Shown here: in pieces, positions 1 to 13,070 of the stretch
Layout of the letters: the number at the start of each line of letters is the position of its first letter
Position numbering within the stretch: the stretch's first letter is position 1
Source of the DNA: Chionis minor
Taxonomy: Eukaryota; Chordata; Aves; Charadriiformes; Chionididae
Direction: 5' to 3'
DNA length: 64,000 nucleotides
Assembly: GCA_013398295.1 (NCBI GenBank)
Contig: VZSF01008845.1
Location: 248,001-312,000, forward strand
Notes under the pieces: generated by a model
The model's input: the letters and a program-made list of their open reading frames with translations, nothing else
Told to the model about the DNA's origin: nothing
The model's database searches: none
Position numbers and translations under genes: made by a program

Positions 1-1000
1 GAACAGTCCTCTCCTATTCTTGCAAAGACCTGTCTGGACATATTTTGCATGTCTAATGTTGTGTTACTGACATTTGATATGAAGCAAATTATTGTGCAGT
101 AAATAAGAACAAATTGTGTCATTGTTTAAATGCCGATATGGTCTAAATTATGCAATTGCATCTGCATCATAGGACACCTGCTTGCTTATTTCATATGCAA
201 AGTATTTAATGTACTTCTATGTAAATTTACCGTAAGTTAGCACTCTCTCAATGGATTATAAATTGCATGCATTATTTAACAAGGTCCAGCGTGAAATGTT
301 TACTAAAATATATATGTGGAAAATATTGTTGTGCTCAGCCAAATCAGATTTGAATAGTTGAGTTGATTCATGTAAATTGTAGGACGGGAACTGTGTTCTT
401 TAAAAAAACCAACAGTACATAGTATTTTTCTAGATATTACTCTTCACACTGGAATATCTTTGCTGGTCTGAAGCTTCTTTGTAATGATATGTTTCCATCC
501 TTATGAGAACTGTTCCTAGCAAAATCTGTTTTAATTTGTTGTGATTTACCAAAAAAAGTACAATTGTTATCACCAAAATGAGGAATTAGTCTGGAAGTAA
601 AAAATGTGGTTTTTAAATTAAATTGGTCAGTGAAGAATTTTAAATAGTTGTAAATGTAAATTACCTCAAGATGGTAATTTGATGGAAAGCTTGGCAGTTT
701 GATGTTTAGACAGAGTATTTTGAAGACTGTGTTTCTTATCTTAATACAACATTGGACATTTACTTTGCATACAATTCTTTTACATTACGACCTTAATTAA
801 TCCATTGAGATAATTTTTGATTGCAGACTCTTTTTTTGTCATTGTTGAAACAATTAGTTGTTGCTTTCACTATGTATAATTTACTTTTCTTTGAACTGAA
901 CTTGGCTTGATAAATAGGCCGTGGAAGAAATTAATGCTGTTATTGAAATAAAGTGTTAGTATTTGGCTGATTTCTTCTGATGAATTTATGGAGTGATAGA
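1..1000 (+). other. AT-rich noncoding DNA, possible end of a 3' UTR
   Basis: No coding frame of note lies here. The stretch is AT-rich with many TTT/AAA runs and ATTTA-like patches, and it holds a canonical AATAAA at 947-952 followed by a GT/T-rich stretch (GTGTTAGTATTTGG). That arrangement resembles the end of a long vertebrate 3' UTR on the + strand whose coding part would lie left of the window. AATAAA is common by chance in such DNA, so this is only a suggestion. I do not recognise the gene. Confidence 0.25.
947..952 (+). promoter_or_regulatory. candidate poly(A) signal AATAAA
   Basis: A canonical hexamer with a GT/T-rich downstream element within about 30 bases. It would end a + strand transcript near position 970. 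Many AATAAA hexamers occur by chance in this AT-rich window; this one is listed because of its downstream context and its place near the left edge. Confidence 0.25.
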
Positions 1001-4000
1001 CTTTTTACTCAACTAGATGCAGCCATGCTGAGGATGGAAAGCGCGATTACCATTTTAATGTATAATTAAAACAATAAACAAATCAGGCATGAATTTTGAC
1101 AATAGTGGGCAGTAGAAGAAGAATGTATCTTGGGGCTTTGGAACTGTGTAGGGAAAACAATAACTAATTGCTGATTAGGTAGTAAAGACCTGTATTTAAC
1201 TGTACTGGGATCTCAGTTATATGGTGCAGAGAGGCAAATGATGAGTCATTCTCCCCAAAAATGCTTATGCTCAGATTTAATAGCTATAATCATCTCCTTT
1301 ATGTCCTTTAATACTTCTGTGTTCAGAGGTTATTCAGGTCGCAAACTGCCTTTTACCTTACCCTTGGTGATGGCACTGATCTTTCACCAGTTGAGTCAAA
1401 CAGGACCAATGGGGAGAAAACCAGGTCCTCAGGTGTTACCTTTTTTTATGATTTTCATTGTCAAGTTAATGTATTTCTTGACATCACAATGCATTGAGTA
1501 TTTATCTTTACCAGAGCTGTCTTATTTCTCCTTGAGACTCCTGCTAACAAATTTAAGAAGCAGGAGTTTTATGATGCCCCTGAATAGTTTGGATACTTAC
1601 CTCTACACAAATGCACTTTTCCTCCTTAGCTATGTGAAAATGCATAAGCTGTTAATTAAATTAGCTTGTTCAAGTTTTTTGAACACCCTCTCCAAAAAAA
1701 ACCCAAACCACCCAAGCTAAACATCTGCTACTATAAATAAGAAACAGCATGCGCCTTTCTTAAATTGGACTTTATAACTGATATGTTCCTGTAAGAGCAA
1801 TGGCATCAGCAGGAGTAAGTGTTAGATACCAACTCGTTTCACCATAGAGGCTCTAGCTGTTGTCGGACACCATTACTGCTGTATTTTAGTGTTTTGTATG
1901 TTCACCAGTTTATGTTGCATTGTATGCTACACCTGAGGTTAAGGTGGCATTGTTCAGAATACGAATTACTTAATACATGACCGACAAGTCCTTAGCAATA
2001 CTATCTAGTTTACTTCTATTATGGTAAGACTGAGATATTTGTGACTGCTCTGAATTTGCAACTTTTTAATTAGAAACACGTTACACTACAACATTTAGCA
2101 ACCATATGTTATTATTCTAGTTTGATTATTAGACGGAAAAATACTGGGTCCTCACTAGGGAATATTCTTCTGTATGCTAGTATTAATATAAAAAAATGTT
2201 CATTTTGCAGAACACAAATTGCCCTTTAGTTACATTAGAATACATACTAGATGGGAGGTGAAGTCTTTATAGTGTTCAAGTAACATGTACAGGTATAAGA
2301 TGCATGTTGAGGAGTATGTTTTGGCAGATCAGATTTACCGATTATCATTTATTTTATAAAGCTCTCATTTGTCTTTAATTTATTTATAAACCGGTTCCTA
2401 TAGTCCTAAAACGCAGGACTAAATCTCAAAGAGATCGATTTGTATTGCAGGGGTTAAGAAAACATATACTGTCTTTGATACTACTGTGCACAATATCTCA
2501 TAGTGTGGAAGTGCTTTTTAACATATATTGTAATTTCAAGCACAGGATATTGTTTTAAAACAGCAACACCCACTAAGCATTTGAAAATTTTCATGTTAAC
2601 TTTCATGTAAAAAATGGCTGAAGCCAATATATATACTTAAAGGTAAAATCTGATTGGTAGTAGAAATAGAAGTCTCACCTCTCTCTAGTGATAAACACGC
2701 AGACTTGTTCAGAAATATAGATGTAGATGAGCATTTCCCAGTTACCGATTCTTGAAAATATTATTGTTGTTCCCTTAGTTCAGACTCAGCATTAATATTT
2801 ACACTGCATCACTTAAACCCTCACACATGCCCCTTCAATAATAAAAAATTTAAATAAGTCAAGTAATGAAATAAAACATGACAAAGCATGGTTACTTATT
2901 CCTATAGCAACAAACAGTTTTTAAAGAAAAAGTCATTCAACATAACTGTTTCATGAAGTCCTACTTCAATTGAAAACTTAATTGTTTAAATATAAGTTGG
3001 TTTCATTTCTAGTATGACTGTTATTTAGAATCATAGAAAGCCACCAAGTACCCAGAAGAAAAAGTAAAAACATATTTCCTTCCTCTCAGATAATTTTTTT
3101 TTCATCAACAACAGAAGCAAAAAGAAACCTCATATAAAAAAATAAAATAAAAAGATCACTTCTAAAAGACAGACTTTTTCACTGGGGTTTTTTCATGGGT
3201 TTTTTCATTGAAATATTTGTGCATCTTAAAGAAAGAATGCAAATATTTTCTTACATGAGTGCACACAATTTTTTATTTTTTAAAAGGATTTTGTCTTTCT
3301 TACAACTATACTGACCTATGTATACATGCCATTCATTATATTTTAACCCTTTCTTTTTATCTTAAAATACATTTATTTAGGATTTTTAGAATTCTTTTGT
3401 CATATTCTGGTTCATTTATTTCCATGTGGCTTCATAGCTACATCAAGTTTTCACCACACATTTGTTTTTCCCAAAATACCTATGAAGTTCTCATTCCCAG
3501 CCCTTCATTTCCATTTTTGGAGGAAACTGGAAAAGTTGCAGGTTTATTTTCCTTTTCCTCTCCTTTTACTGAAAATAATAATGTCTGAATCACTACAGAG
3601 ATTAAGTACTCTCAAGTTTTTTGGGGGACTGGTTTTATACAGTTCTCCACGGTAGTATTTGCTAAATTAAGCATACTTGCATTTCTCTGTGGACTTTTTT
3701 TTTTTTGGATACCATACTCATTTTTATAACTCTTTGGCTCACCCTGTGCAATCTATCTCTTCTTCCGGATCAAATATTCTTCTAATATTCATAGTTCTAA
3801 CAGCATCCCAGAGAGACACTTGGTTCTTGGTAGGAGTGGGTCATCATGGAAGGAAGGCTTAGTTATCTTCTTCCCAAAGAGTTCTGCGGATTGTGAGTCT
3901 CAAGTACAGGAAAGTGTTTAAAGCCCTGAGAGGAATAAGTTTTATAGCAGTTTTCTTTCTTGAATTTTTCTACTGAATAGCATATTGCTGATAATGTTTT

Positions 4001-6831
4001 TCTTTACTTCAGAGGTACTAAAATATCCGAATTTTTGTTAACTTTAACCACAGCTTAGCCTATAGAAGACACCCAGTGCATATTAAGTAATAGAGGAAGA
4101 TAAAAATAAAATAGTATTAGTGGAACTGAAATGATAACTGTATACTGTAAAAGCACTACTAGGCATGCATGCACCAGGAATTTAGAGTTGAACTTCTAAC
4201 AAAGGTGTAAAACAACATGTATAAAGCTAACACAATATACAAGATGTGTCAGTCAGAGATCTTTGCAAGAGACATGAAGGTGAATGTGTTTGCCTGCATG
4301 AGATAAGATGGCAGGAAATAAATGTAGAGCTCAAAACAACAGAAACCCTTAACATATCCCTGTGTGCAAACTCTCAGTAGTACCTGGAGTAATGAAAAAG
4401 ATGCTAACTTTCAGGGCGAGGTGAAGAGAACTCACTACCGGATTAATCCTTCAGAATGAAAACAGTAAAGTTATTACTTTATTTTACAGTGAAACTTTTA
4501 ATTGCAGCACCGCAGAATACATTTTATATCATTAGCATCCCTTATCTCTGATGTTTAATTCAGACAGATTTATGTAATTGTGTGGTGCATTGGATTGTCT
4601 GGATTCTGTCAGATCCAGCCATAGATGAGTATTATGACAGTCCAACAAAGCTAGGCTCTTTCCTGTCATTTTAGGTAATAAAGTGAAAAGATCTGCTGAC
4701 TTTCTAGTGAATTCACTTCTCTGCTAATTGCCCCCTGAGGAGTAGATTGTCAGCAACAAATCCTACCAAATCTTGCATAATGATTAAAAATGGAGAAACC
4801 AAGGCAGCTGAAGTAAAGGTCACTGTATAATCTCCGTTTATTGAAACAAATAGAGTTAATCGCAGTACTCTATCTCTTGTAGATATCTTGGTGTAAGTTT
4901 TCTGGGGCTTTGTTTGGGTTTTTTTCCCCTGCTCTCAAGAACGGAAAGTTTCCAGTATTTTTAATATGGGGTTTAATATTCTGGTTTTGAGCTTTCTGCA
5001 TCGATAATAATGAGATGTTCATGCCCTTTTCCTTACATGAAAATTAACTTTTAAGCAAGGCTTAATTATGCTTTTATTTATCAATGACTACGGAAACAGT
5101 CGTTTAGAGAAAAGAGAAAAACATGGGGAGCAAAGTTATTCCAAAGGTATATAGTGATTACAAGTTGGAGTCTCCTGTACCATCATAAATTTGATTGGTT
5201 AAACAAAGTACTGTTATTCACATTAGATCAAGCATGGAATAAATACAATCATGTATATACATGGAAAATATTGTCCGAAGAGGTCTTAGTTACACAGTGT
5301 TATTCAGATATCCAGAAACTCTTGCAATACAACGTTGTTTCCCAGTTTCTACATCTCTGTGGTTCTGTGCTGAAACTGTTTTTTCAGTTTCTGCCAACTA
5401 AAAGTGGAAATTCTGATTTGTCATTTTGGGGGTTTTTTCAGTAGAAAATTGATTTAGTTCAATTTAAATTGAACCAAATCCGGTAGTTTTCATTCAGAGT
5501 TTCACCAAACTGATATTTTCAGGAAATGTTTTGTTTCTGGGGGAAAATTAATATTGATTTAAAAATGGGAAATAAGATCTCTTCTTTGGGGGATGGGGTG
5601 GTTTTGCTGGAAAGCATTTATTTTAATTTCCTTGCTGGTCCTTCACAGCTTGGCAAGACTCATTCGCTGTTATTGGAGTCCTCTAAGCCTGTCTCAGAAG
5701 GCAATGCCTGCTGAGCTACTTGGGAGCCTTGTTTTACTTTAATCTGAGATCCTAATGGACCCAGCAGACCTTTTGTTTGCTAATTTCATGCTCATTCAGT
5801 CATCCTGAACAGGCTAAACAACTGAATAAAGCAAACATTAAACTTCTGAAAACTGAATGTACCAAATATAGGTACTATCTGAATGACTTGAGACAGAAAG
5901 CTTACTGGAGAAACTAAAATGTAAATTGTGACAGCACTACTCTTAAACTGATTTCTTGGATGTTGTAGTGTGCTTCAGTCTGAATGTAGTTTCTGAGGAC
6001 CTAGATGACATTGTAGAGATGATGACTCAGATTTTGTGTTACTCCATCACCAAACTCAGGATCGTCACTGAAGCTCAGGACTGGCTGGCGTCTGCCTGTT
6101 TTAGTCCATAATTGCGGAAGACTACACTGTCTGCTTCTTTTAAATGCAAATGTTTCCTCTCTGTGACTCACATCTCCTACTGCAGGTTTTGTCCTCTCTT
6201 TTCATCTGTTTTAAATGGTTTGACTTAGATTTTTTGTAGGGAAAAAAATATTATTCCCATCTGAAATCATGATAGGTACTGTCTGTACGTGTGTCTAGTC
6301 TAGTGTCCAATGTATTTCTTCAGAACAAATTCAGAAGAGTTTTCAGAATAATAAAACAAAGACAACAAAAAAATTCCAGAACAGCAAATTCCTTTTATGA
6401 GAAATTTCTGGGAGTACTTTTCTCATAGGCACAGACCCAGTCAGGACCAGCCTGTGGCTCCCCTTTTCAGTGAATGTCATCTTGGGGCTAGTGTTTTTGA
6501 ACAAGACAGCTCCCCTACAAAGTATCTGTTGATGACATTGGATTCTCTTTCTGTTTCACAACAGTCTATAGATACCATAAGCGAAATCTATATGGATTAT
6601 GAATTTTACCAGTTCCAGGAGAGTACAGGCAGCCCTGCTGTGATACGTGTTCTGTACTGCACAACTGTCTTTGAGGCTGTACCCGTACTTTTGAATAAAG
6701 CAGGAACAAGAACTGTTCTTTGGTTCTGGTATGATCTAGATCTTTCAAAATACATGGCATTTGGTCCTTGGTCTTTATTAGTTTGTTTGAAACTGTTAGT
6801 CTTTTGATAATACATACAAGCTCCCTTGCTG
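1001..6831. other. AT-rich noncoding stretch
   Basis: I see no gene here. The longest open frames (1238-1720 and 6397-6807, both +) have no recognisable domain, no biased composition expected of a protein, and no splice or start context that supports them. No CR1 end or LTR was recognised. Content is unique-looking AT-rich DNA with short A and T runs; the only structured element noticed is the palindrome at 5451-5480. Confidence 0.6.
5451..5480. repeat. 30-bp near-perfect palindrome
   Basis: The central 18 bases (5457-5474, GTTCAATTTAAATTGAAC) are a perfect inverted repeat with no spacer. The arms extend six more bases on each side with one mismatch (A5456 against C5475), giving 14 of 15 pairs. 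The flanks keep a weak inverted resemblance (GAAAA near 5445 and TTTTC near 5487-5491). It may be the centre of a decayed palindromic DNA-transposon relic or a chance hairpin. Confidence 0.55.
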
Positions 6832-7384
6832 TCATGCATATGTATGCATACACACATATATATCATCATGGAGTTTCATCCCCCTGTGTGCTGGGAGCAC
6901 TCTGAGGTATGTGCTGTTCCAGACGTCATGTGCCGCTTTGGCGCAAAACCATACCAGGGAACATGCTAGCAATGGAGTGGGACAGGCAGACGGCAGCACT
7001 GTCACTGAGCTTGACTGGCTTACTAAGCAGTGTAGGCAGAGACTCACTGGCAACTCTGCAAAGTCAAAAGTTATTGTAGTCCAGACTCCAGCCAGAGATT
7101 GTGGTGTTAGGATTTTGGTGTTCCCTTCTTTGGAACTAAACAGCACTCTATGCCCCAGCTTCCGGGGCTGTGGCTTTGAGGAGTGCTGGGACAGTTTGGC
7201 TGAGTTCTGGCTCCAAATTGCACTTGTCAGGCAAAGGGCTTCTGGGCACTCAGGGGTAACTACGGGAACTGGGTGCTCTGAAGGTGACCAGTCGAGGTGT
7301 TTTCCTGAAAGGCAGGAGCTTGGTGCTGTCAAGATCTGCACTGTCTGCACCAAGTCCTGGCCAGGACTGTCAGCAGTTCATTGA
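6832..7384. other. GC-richer island with overlapping open frames on both strands, nature unknown
   Basis: This ~550-bp block is visibly richer in G and C than the DNA on either side. It stays open for 157 codons on + (6911-7384) and 173 codons on - (6832-7353). Neither product resembles a family I know; both are rich in Ser, Thr and Cys without a motif, signal peptide or membrane segment. Two opposite open frames are what raised GC gives by chance, since stop codons are AT-rich. It could be an exon of a noncoding RNA, an unrecognised old repeat, or simply a compositional patch. Confidence 0.35.
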
Positions 7385-9455
7385 TCTCAAAGTATATTAA
7401 ATTAAACATTTCAGGCTCTCTGAATCAGCAATTTCAACTTCAATTGTATTTTCTTTAATTAAATCCTGTTAAATAAATTAATCTTTTCTGCAATATATTA
7501 CCAGTTGTGGTACAGTTTAGCTATTCATAGCTGTAACTACAGTACTGGAGAGAAATGTAATAGCTCACAAAGCTATGCTAGTTTAACAGAGATCTTTATT
7601 TTTAGGTTTCTTTTGGTTGGTTTGAAGGCAAGGGCCTTTTGTTTGCCTGTGCATTTTTTGTTGGGTTTGGGTTGGATTTTTGTTTGGTGTTTAGTTCAAT
7701 GGGAGTTTTGTGTGTTTTGCTTCCATTGAGCTCCTGTGTTACATATTTCCATGTCACCCAGAGACTGGGTAAATGTACCACAAGACTAGCAGTGGCAGCT
7801 TTTTCAGACCTGTCAATGTGTAATTTTATGCTTATTAGTAGTCCAGTTGAAATTAATTATTTCACTGGGACCGTGCATGTCTAAGAATGTCTGTAGTGCA
7901 ATGACTATTAAACAGTTCTTTGCCACATTTTGGAAGCTGGAGGAGCATTTTGTCTCACACAATTTTGGGCAATTTTGAGAGTTTTTTTTTTTATGTTCCT
8001 AAAGCATTCTAAGATCTTTAGATGAAAGGCAGTAGAGACAGTCAAAGCATCCATGCCCACCACCTCTAAAGCAGTCTTCTGTGACAAGCCTTTCTTGGCA
8101 GGCTAATGGCTGGCAGGGACCCAGTGGCTGTGTAATGAGCTGTGTGAAGGGCAGGTATCCCCCAGATTTGTGGAAGAGAATTGTGACAGAAGAAAGGGAA
8201 AGATGAAACTGCTGTGACCTATGCTCATGAAGAAAAAGACTGCAGCATTTGCTTATTGTAGTCTAGAATGACTAGATTTGATCTTGACCTTAATTTTAGT
8301 TTTCTTCAGTTGAAAAAAAAAAAAAGAAGTGTTTTGGCTATGTTTAAATAAGAGAACAATGGTCTTTCCAGGCATTTAATAAATGGGAATATTCTTGGCC
8401 AGCAGAAAAAATATTATACTAGGGCTGGCTCTGCAGTAACCTCTTTGTTGTCTGAAGTCACAATTATTCTCTTTCAAAATAACTTTGAAAGAGGTAAAAC
8501 TTTTTCATTCTGTGTTTCAACATAGCAAAATGACTGATGAAGTAGTTTATGCTAAGTAAAACTGCACCATGAGACAAATATACAGTGAGAGAAGTATCAA
8601 AAATTAACGGTTCAAGGAGGTCTGCAGGTATTATAGAAAAAATATTCATAAATCACCCTCCCTTTTCCTTTTCTCAAACACATTTTTTTACATAGGTGTA
8701 ATCATCTGTAGTAATAAGTGGTCTTCTAATGTTATTTATTGGGAGGGGAAAGTAATAAAACAAGAAGTCCTAATGCGGCCTTAATGATAAAGTCCGTATG
8801 TTCCCTCTGTGTGGTGCTGCATCAGTTTGTATCAGATGAGAAAATATAAAATGGAAAATAGAAACATAAACGCTATCACATTTTACTTTCGAAGAGGCAT
8901 TTATGTATATTGTCTTCTTAGGATATATTTTGATGCATTTTTTAAACCAGATTCTGTTCACAATTGTGAATGGAAAGCAAATTCCTTTAGTTCAGTGACA
9001 CTATATCAGCTTAGAAACACGATTAGAAACCATTTGCTAGACTTTAATCACTCTGTCGTCAGCTGTTGCATCTGCCATGTAGGTCAATTTTTATCCCATA
9101 TACCAGAAAGTTCCTAATTACAATTCTTATTGTGATTCGGTCCATTTTTTCTGCCAGACCAAATCTTGACTGTTGAGGTAGAAGATTATTTGTGTAGGTG
9201 TAGTAGTAATGTGGCAGGGAATACTGCGTCTGCAACTATTTCTCTGACAAAGTATTGCACAGAAAGAGAAAATGGAATGTCATGAGAGTGGAAGAATGTT
9301 TACTGCCTTTATTGTTACAACCTTGGTGTGGGATACAACTGGGTTTTGTCAATGTAGTTCATAACATTTGCAAGATTTTTGTTTGTGATCACAACTTCTG
9401 GGCATTTACTGTACTAAGGAAAAACTGATTATCCTCCTGTTTTATACATTTCCAG

Positions 9456-9484
9456 CTGGTACATCCAGGCCTGTGGTGAAAAGA
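9456..9484 (+). other. candidate 29-nt micro-exon
   Basis: A pyrimidine-leaning tract (9431-9453) ends in CAG at 9455, followed by 29 bases without a stop in one frame and then a consensus donor GTAAGT at 9485-9490. In that frame it would encode about nine residues (GTSRPVVKR). The match to splice consensus is good, but no flanking exon is visible and such patterns arise by chance, so this is a low-confidence inference. Confidence 0.15.
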
Positions 9485-11077
9485 GTAAGTTATGTACATA
9501 CCTTTACATGTCAGAGTGTTAGGAAAGAAGGAATTGCTGGGCCAAATGTTTCAACATGGAACTTCTGACCTTAGAGAGACTACCTGACAGTAATCATAGG
9601 TTTTATAATTATCACTAACTCTTGAGCTTGTAGTCTACATTTTCTCTCACCTTTTGGTCTTCAGGCCTTCCTGTGTATTTGTACTTCTTAGAAATGCAGT
9701 TTTAAAGTGTATGTTTAAAATAGTGAGGAGCACAGAGGCATACAAAGGGTAAGGTCAGAATTTCTACATTCAGTAAGTACAGAAGGGGAAAAAAAAATCC
9801 TAAATCAGTTTTTACATACTCTACATAGTTCTACACTATCAGTTAAGTAGTTAGGCTAAATTCTATTATACGCTTCAATGCAACAAATATGCTGACTTTG
9901 AGGTACTTTTAAAGTTCATCTTAAGCACATTGTGTGATTATGGAAGAAAAGAACTGCTAGATTCTTCACCAAATTCTTACAATGACCCAAAAACTTGCTT
10001 CAACTAGGAAAATAATTTGGTCAAAGTCTGCATTATTATATGATTTTTAAACTCCCAATGTCATTCAAGGCTAGTAAGATCCTTCTCAGCTGTCTGTGTT
10101 TACAGCTATGGAGATATCATTGCTACTCTATTTCAACTCTGGAGTAATATGAATAACACAAAAATAATACAAACCAGAGTCTTTGTGTAATAATTTAGGA
10201 AAGTTTCAGATTTATATTACTTCAAAATGAATTATGTGGAAGACATAGTGGGCTTCACTAAAAATTTTTGCCTGGGGTGCAAGACTAGATACAAAGAACA
10301 ACAAGGAGGTTGTGATGTCTCATGGCAACTACTTTGTCCTAAACTTCAGATATTTACTTCCTGGATTCAGCTCCCATCTGAAGTTGTTTCAGATCTATCC
10401 ATTTTCATCACTGATTTTTTTTGTACTGCCTGAAGGACTCTTCTTGAACACAAGAAATTCTTAAATTCTGTAAAACCCGTGCAGCTAGGTGTTGATCTCA
10501 TCAGGCTTCTTAGGATAACTATTGTTTGCATTGCTTGATCATGGTCTCAGAGCTTAGCTACAAGATCAGCCTCAGCAGAAGCCTTGGGGGTAAACAGAAA
10601 AAGGGGATGAAAATGTAGTTGGCTTACTCAAATATTTCAGTCTGGTCTAATCAAACAGGATAGCATAGGATAGAGTATGCATCTCCTGTGTCCCAGGTGA
10701 ATGGTCCAAATGCCAACTAGGTAAACATTACCCAATAACTCCCTGGAAGCTGCTCCGTTTTTTTTGAAATGTAGTAGGAAAAGAGTCTTTAAGAGTCTAC
10801 ATGATTCACAGATGGATGAAAAAGATTCTAGGCCTTCTATTACACACATTGCTGCTACAAGTTAAGCAGACCTAGGCTTTGAATCCTAGAAGTATTGACT
10901 TCCAGTTGTGGGCTGTACTACAGGATCTGCTCTCTTTTAGGATCAGTATTTAAATAATCAAGGCTTTAAATACTCAAGGGTTTAAAAGAATAAGGCACTC
11001 ACCAAGGCTGAGAGAACACAACAGGAGTTTTGGGACTAGCTTTTCTCTGCAAATTAGTCCTTTACCTGTTGATCCAG

Positions 11078-11106
11078 GCATGGTACAGCCTGTGATGGAA
11101 GAAAAG
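11078..11106 (+). other. second candidate 29-nt micro-exon
   Basis: CAG at 11075-11077 is preceded by a T/C-leaning stretch and followed by 29 bases open in one frame (MVQPVMEEK after two bases) and a donor-like GTGAGA at 11107. It has the same length as the candidate at 9456-9484 and shares GGTACA and CCTGTG words with it, though the two do not align without gaps. There is no independent evidence of expression. Confidence 0.12.
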
Positions 11107-12207
11107 GTGAGAGTTGAATTAAGTTTTCTGTTACTTTTACAAACATTTTGAGCAAGCCTTATGTTTCCTTCTCTTTTTGTTCTATTTTCAAAAGAAGCCT
11201 TCACTGAAATTCAGAGAAGAAAAGGAAGAGGCGTTTCATTCAATGGAGAATTTCTATATCATTCCTGTATGAATTCACTTCCCTTACTACCTACCTCCAG
11301 CCCGACATAAATTTCCAAGAGTACTCTGCATACCTCACTCTGGGCTGTGCAGAGGTGATGGATTCTTCTTTCCTTCCAGTTGGAGATGAGTGATTTCATA
11401 TAAAAGAGATTCTTTGAATTGCACTGAAAAAGAGCAACCATCTGTGCTCAGAGGAAAAGAGGCAGGTTTCTATTCTAGGAAGAGGTTTTGTATTCTGTTT
11501 TGCACAGTCATGCAAGCATTTTGCTTTAGGCTTCAGCAAGTACTCTAAGTGCAGACAAGGCATAAAAATTCCATCCACTATAATTTATCCAACCAGGAAA
11601 CTAAATTTTGATGGTGAGCACTTAATTCTCTTCATCCATCTTGTGAGGGAATTTGGGCACCTAATTTGGTTTTGTAAATTTTAATTTGAAGCTGTGTCTG
11701 TGTGTCATTACATACAGAGCCCTTCATAGATTATTACAAAATCCATGGAGAAGATGGACTAGCTGTTGAAACACTTACAGTGTCTCAGTCACAGTTTATG
11801 AAAGAACTATGTTGAACCCTGTAAAGGCCAACCAAATAATCAAGGTGAGAAGTCAGTGCGGGTTTGAAAGCAGTATTCTTGGGTCCAGTGAAAAAAAGCC
11901 CTGCTTTTTGTAGTATTTGTATTTGTAGTAAATCTGGGTCTTAGCTCGTGAGTCTGAATGGGGCGTGGCCACATGAGCTTACTTAGTGACTTGTGTCACC
12001 TTTCCATCTGCACATCATGCAGAGCACAAATGAACATTTTAGGCTCATTTGTAGAATTTTTCTGTTGCTCTGATCATTGGATGATCTATTTAAAACTAGA
12101 AAAGACTGCTCATTGTAATTTCAGTCACAGAATGTTAATCTAAATTTCCAAACATGTGATGTACATCCATTTTCTGTTTGTATACAAATCCTTTCATCTT
12201 TTTTCTT

Positions 12208-12232
12208 AAAAAAAAAAAAAAAAAAAAAAAAA
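12208..12232. repeat. (A)25 homopolymer
   Basis: An uninterrupted run of 25 A, preceded by T-rich DNA. No recognisable retrotransposon body lies beside it, and CR1 elements do not end in poly(A), so it is best called a simple mononucleotide repeat. Confidence 0.95.
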
Positions 12233-12867
12233 TCTGTGCTACACAATGACCTGTTTAATAGCATGTTGTGTACAACAGTTGTCTCCTAGGGGTGGACCCC
12301 TAGCAGTTCCAAAGTGTACAGCGGTTCCCTTTATCTGCATTGAACCTGTCCTCCAGAAACGCCAATTTTATAATTTGCTGCTTTCTTGTCAGCCATATAT
12401 CTTTTTAATGGATCCATCATGACTGCCAGCATGACCAATTTTCCTCATTGGGATGGCAGCCTAAGTAGGTGTATGCTAAAGATCAAATGAATGAAATGGC
12501 TGCAAGGATTGTGTAGATTTCTGCACCTGGAGGAAACAGCTGACAGCCTTTCTAGAAAACTTGTCTCCAGTTTATTTTACATTAATCTTATAAATTCCCA
12601 TTTAACTTTCTTAGCATTTCTTTCATCTAAGTATGCATATGTTTGCATTTTGAAAGGAACTGAAGCATTTCAAAATTTAAGGGAATCATAGTAGAAAAAA
12701 ACCCCTGCTGTTACATTTGTCCAGATGAAAATAATAAACTAAATGATTTCCATTAAAAGATTCAGTAAATCACTTCTAATAACTCATTTATCTAATGTTC
12801 TATTGAAAAAGCAGAGTATTTCAGTTGTGCAATTGATTATAATAATAATTAGTTTATTGCCACATAT

Positions 12868-13070
12868 TGCATGTCCAACTCTTAACTTGTTTTCCATTCA
12901 TGCTTATATTTCAACTAAGATGCTAAATATTTATAAATACAAGCTGTCTCTGTTAGAGAAATACTGATAAACAATTTTCAAGTCATCCCTTTGTTCATTC
13001 TGTCACTTAATCATACTCAAGAAGCAAAATATTTTTAGATACAAGCTGTCTCTGTCAGAGAAATTACTTT
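12868..13070. repeat. decayed ~100-bp tandem duplication
   Basis: The sequence around 12920-12962 recurs at 13024-13065 with few differences; the shared core is ATACAAGCTGTCTCTG. Weaker similarity extends upstream of both cores (CTTGTTTTCCATTC near 12888, TTTGTTCATTC near 12991), giving a unit of about 103 bases. It looks like an old local duplication that has diverged by substitutions and small indels. Confidence 0.6.

Noticed and set aside
1238..1720. 160-codon open frame on +
   Set aside because: Hydrophobic, Leu/Ser/Phe-rich translation of T-rich DNA with no motif; nothing supports it beyond length.
3024..3042. TAGAATCATAGAAAG as a CR1 3' end
   Set aside because: The following sequence does not match the CR1 3' UTR, so the match is too short to call.
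6397..6807. 136-codon open frame on + with overlapping minus-strand frames
   Set aside because: No recognisable domain and the same stretch is open in other frames, as expected by chance.
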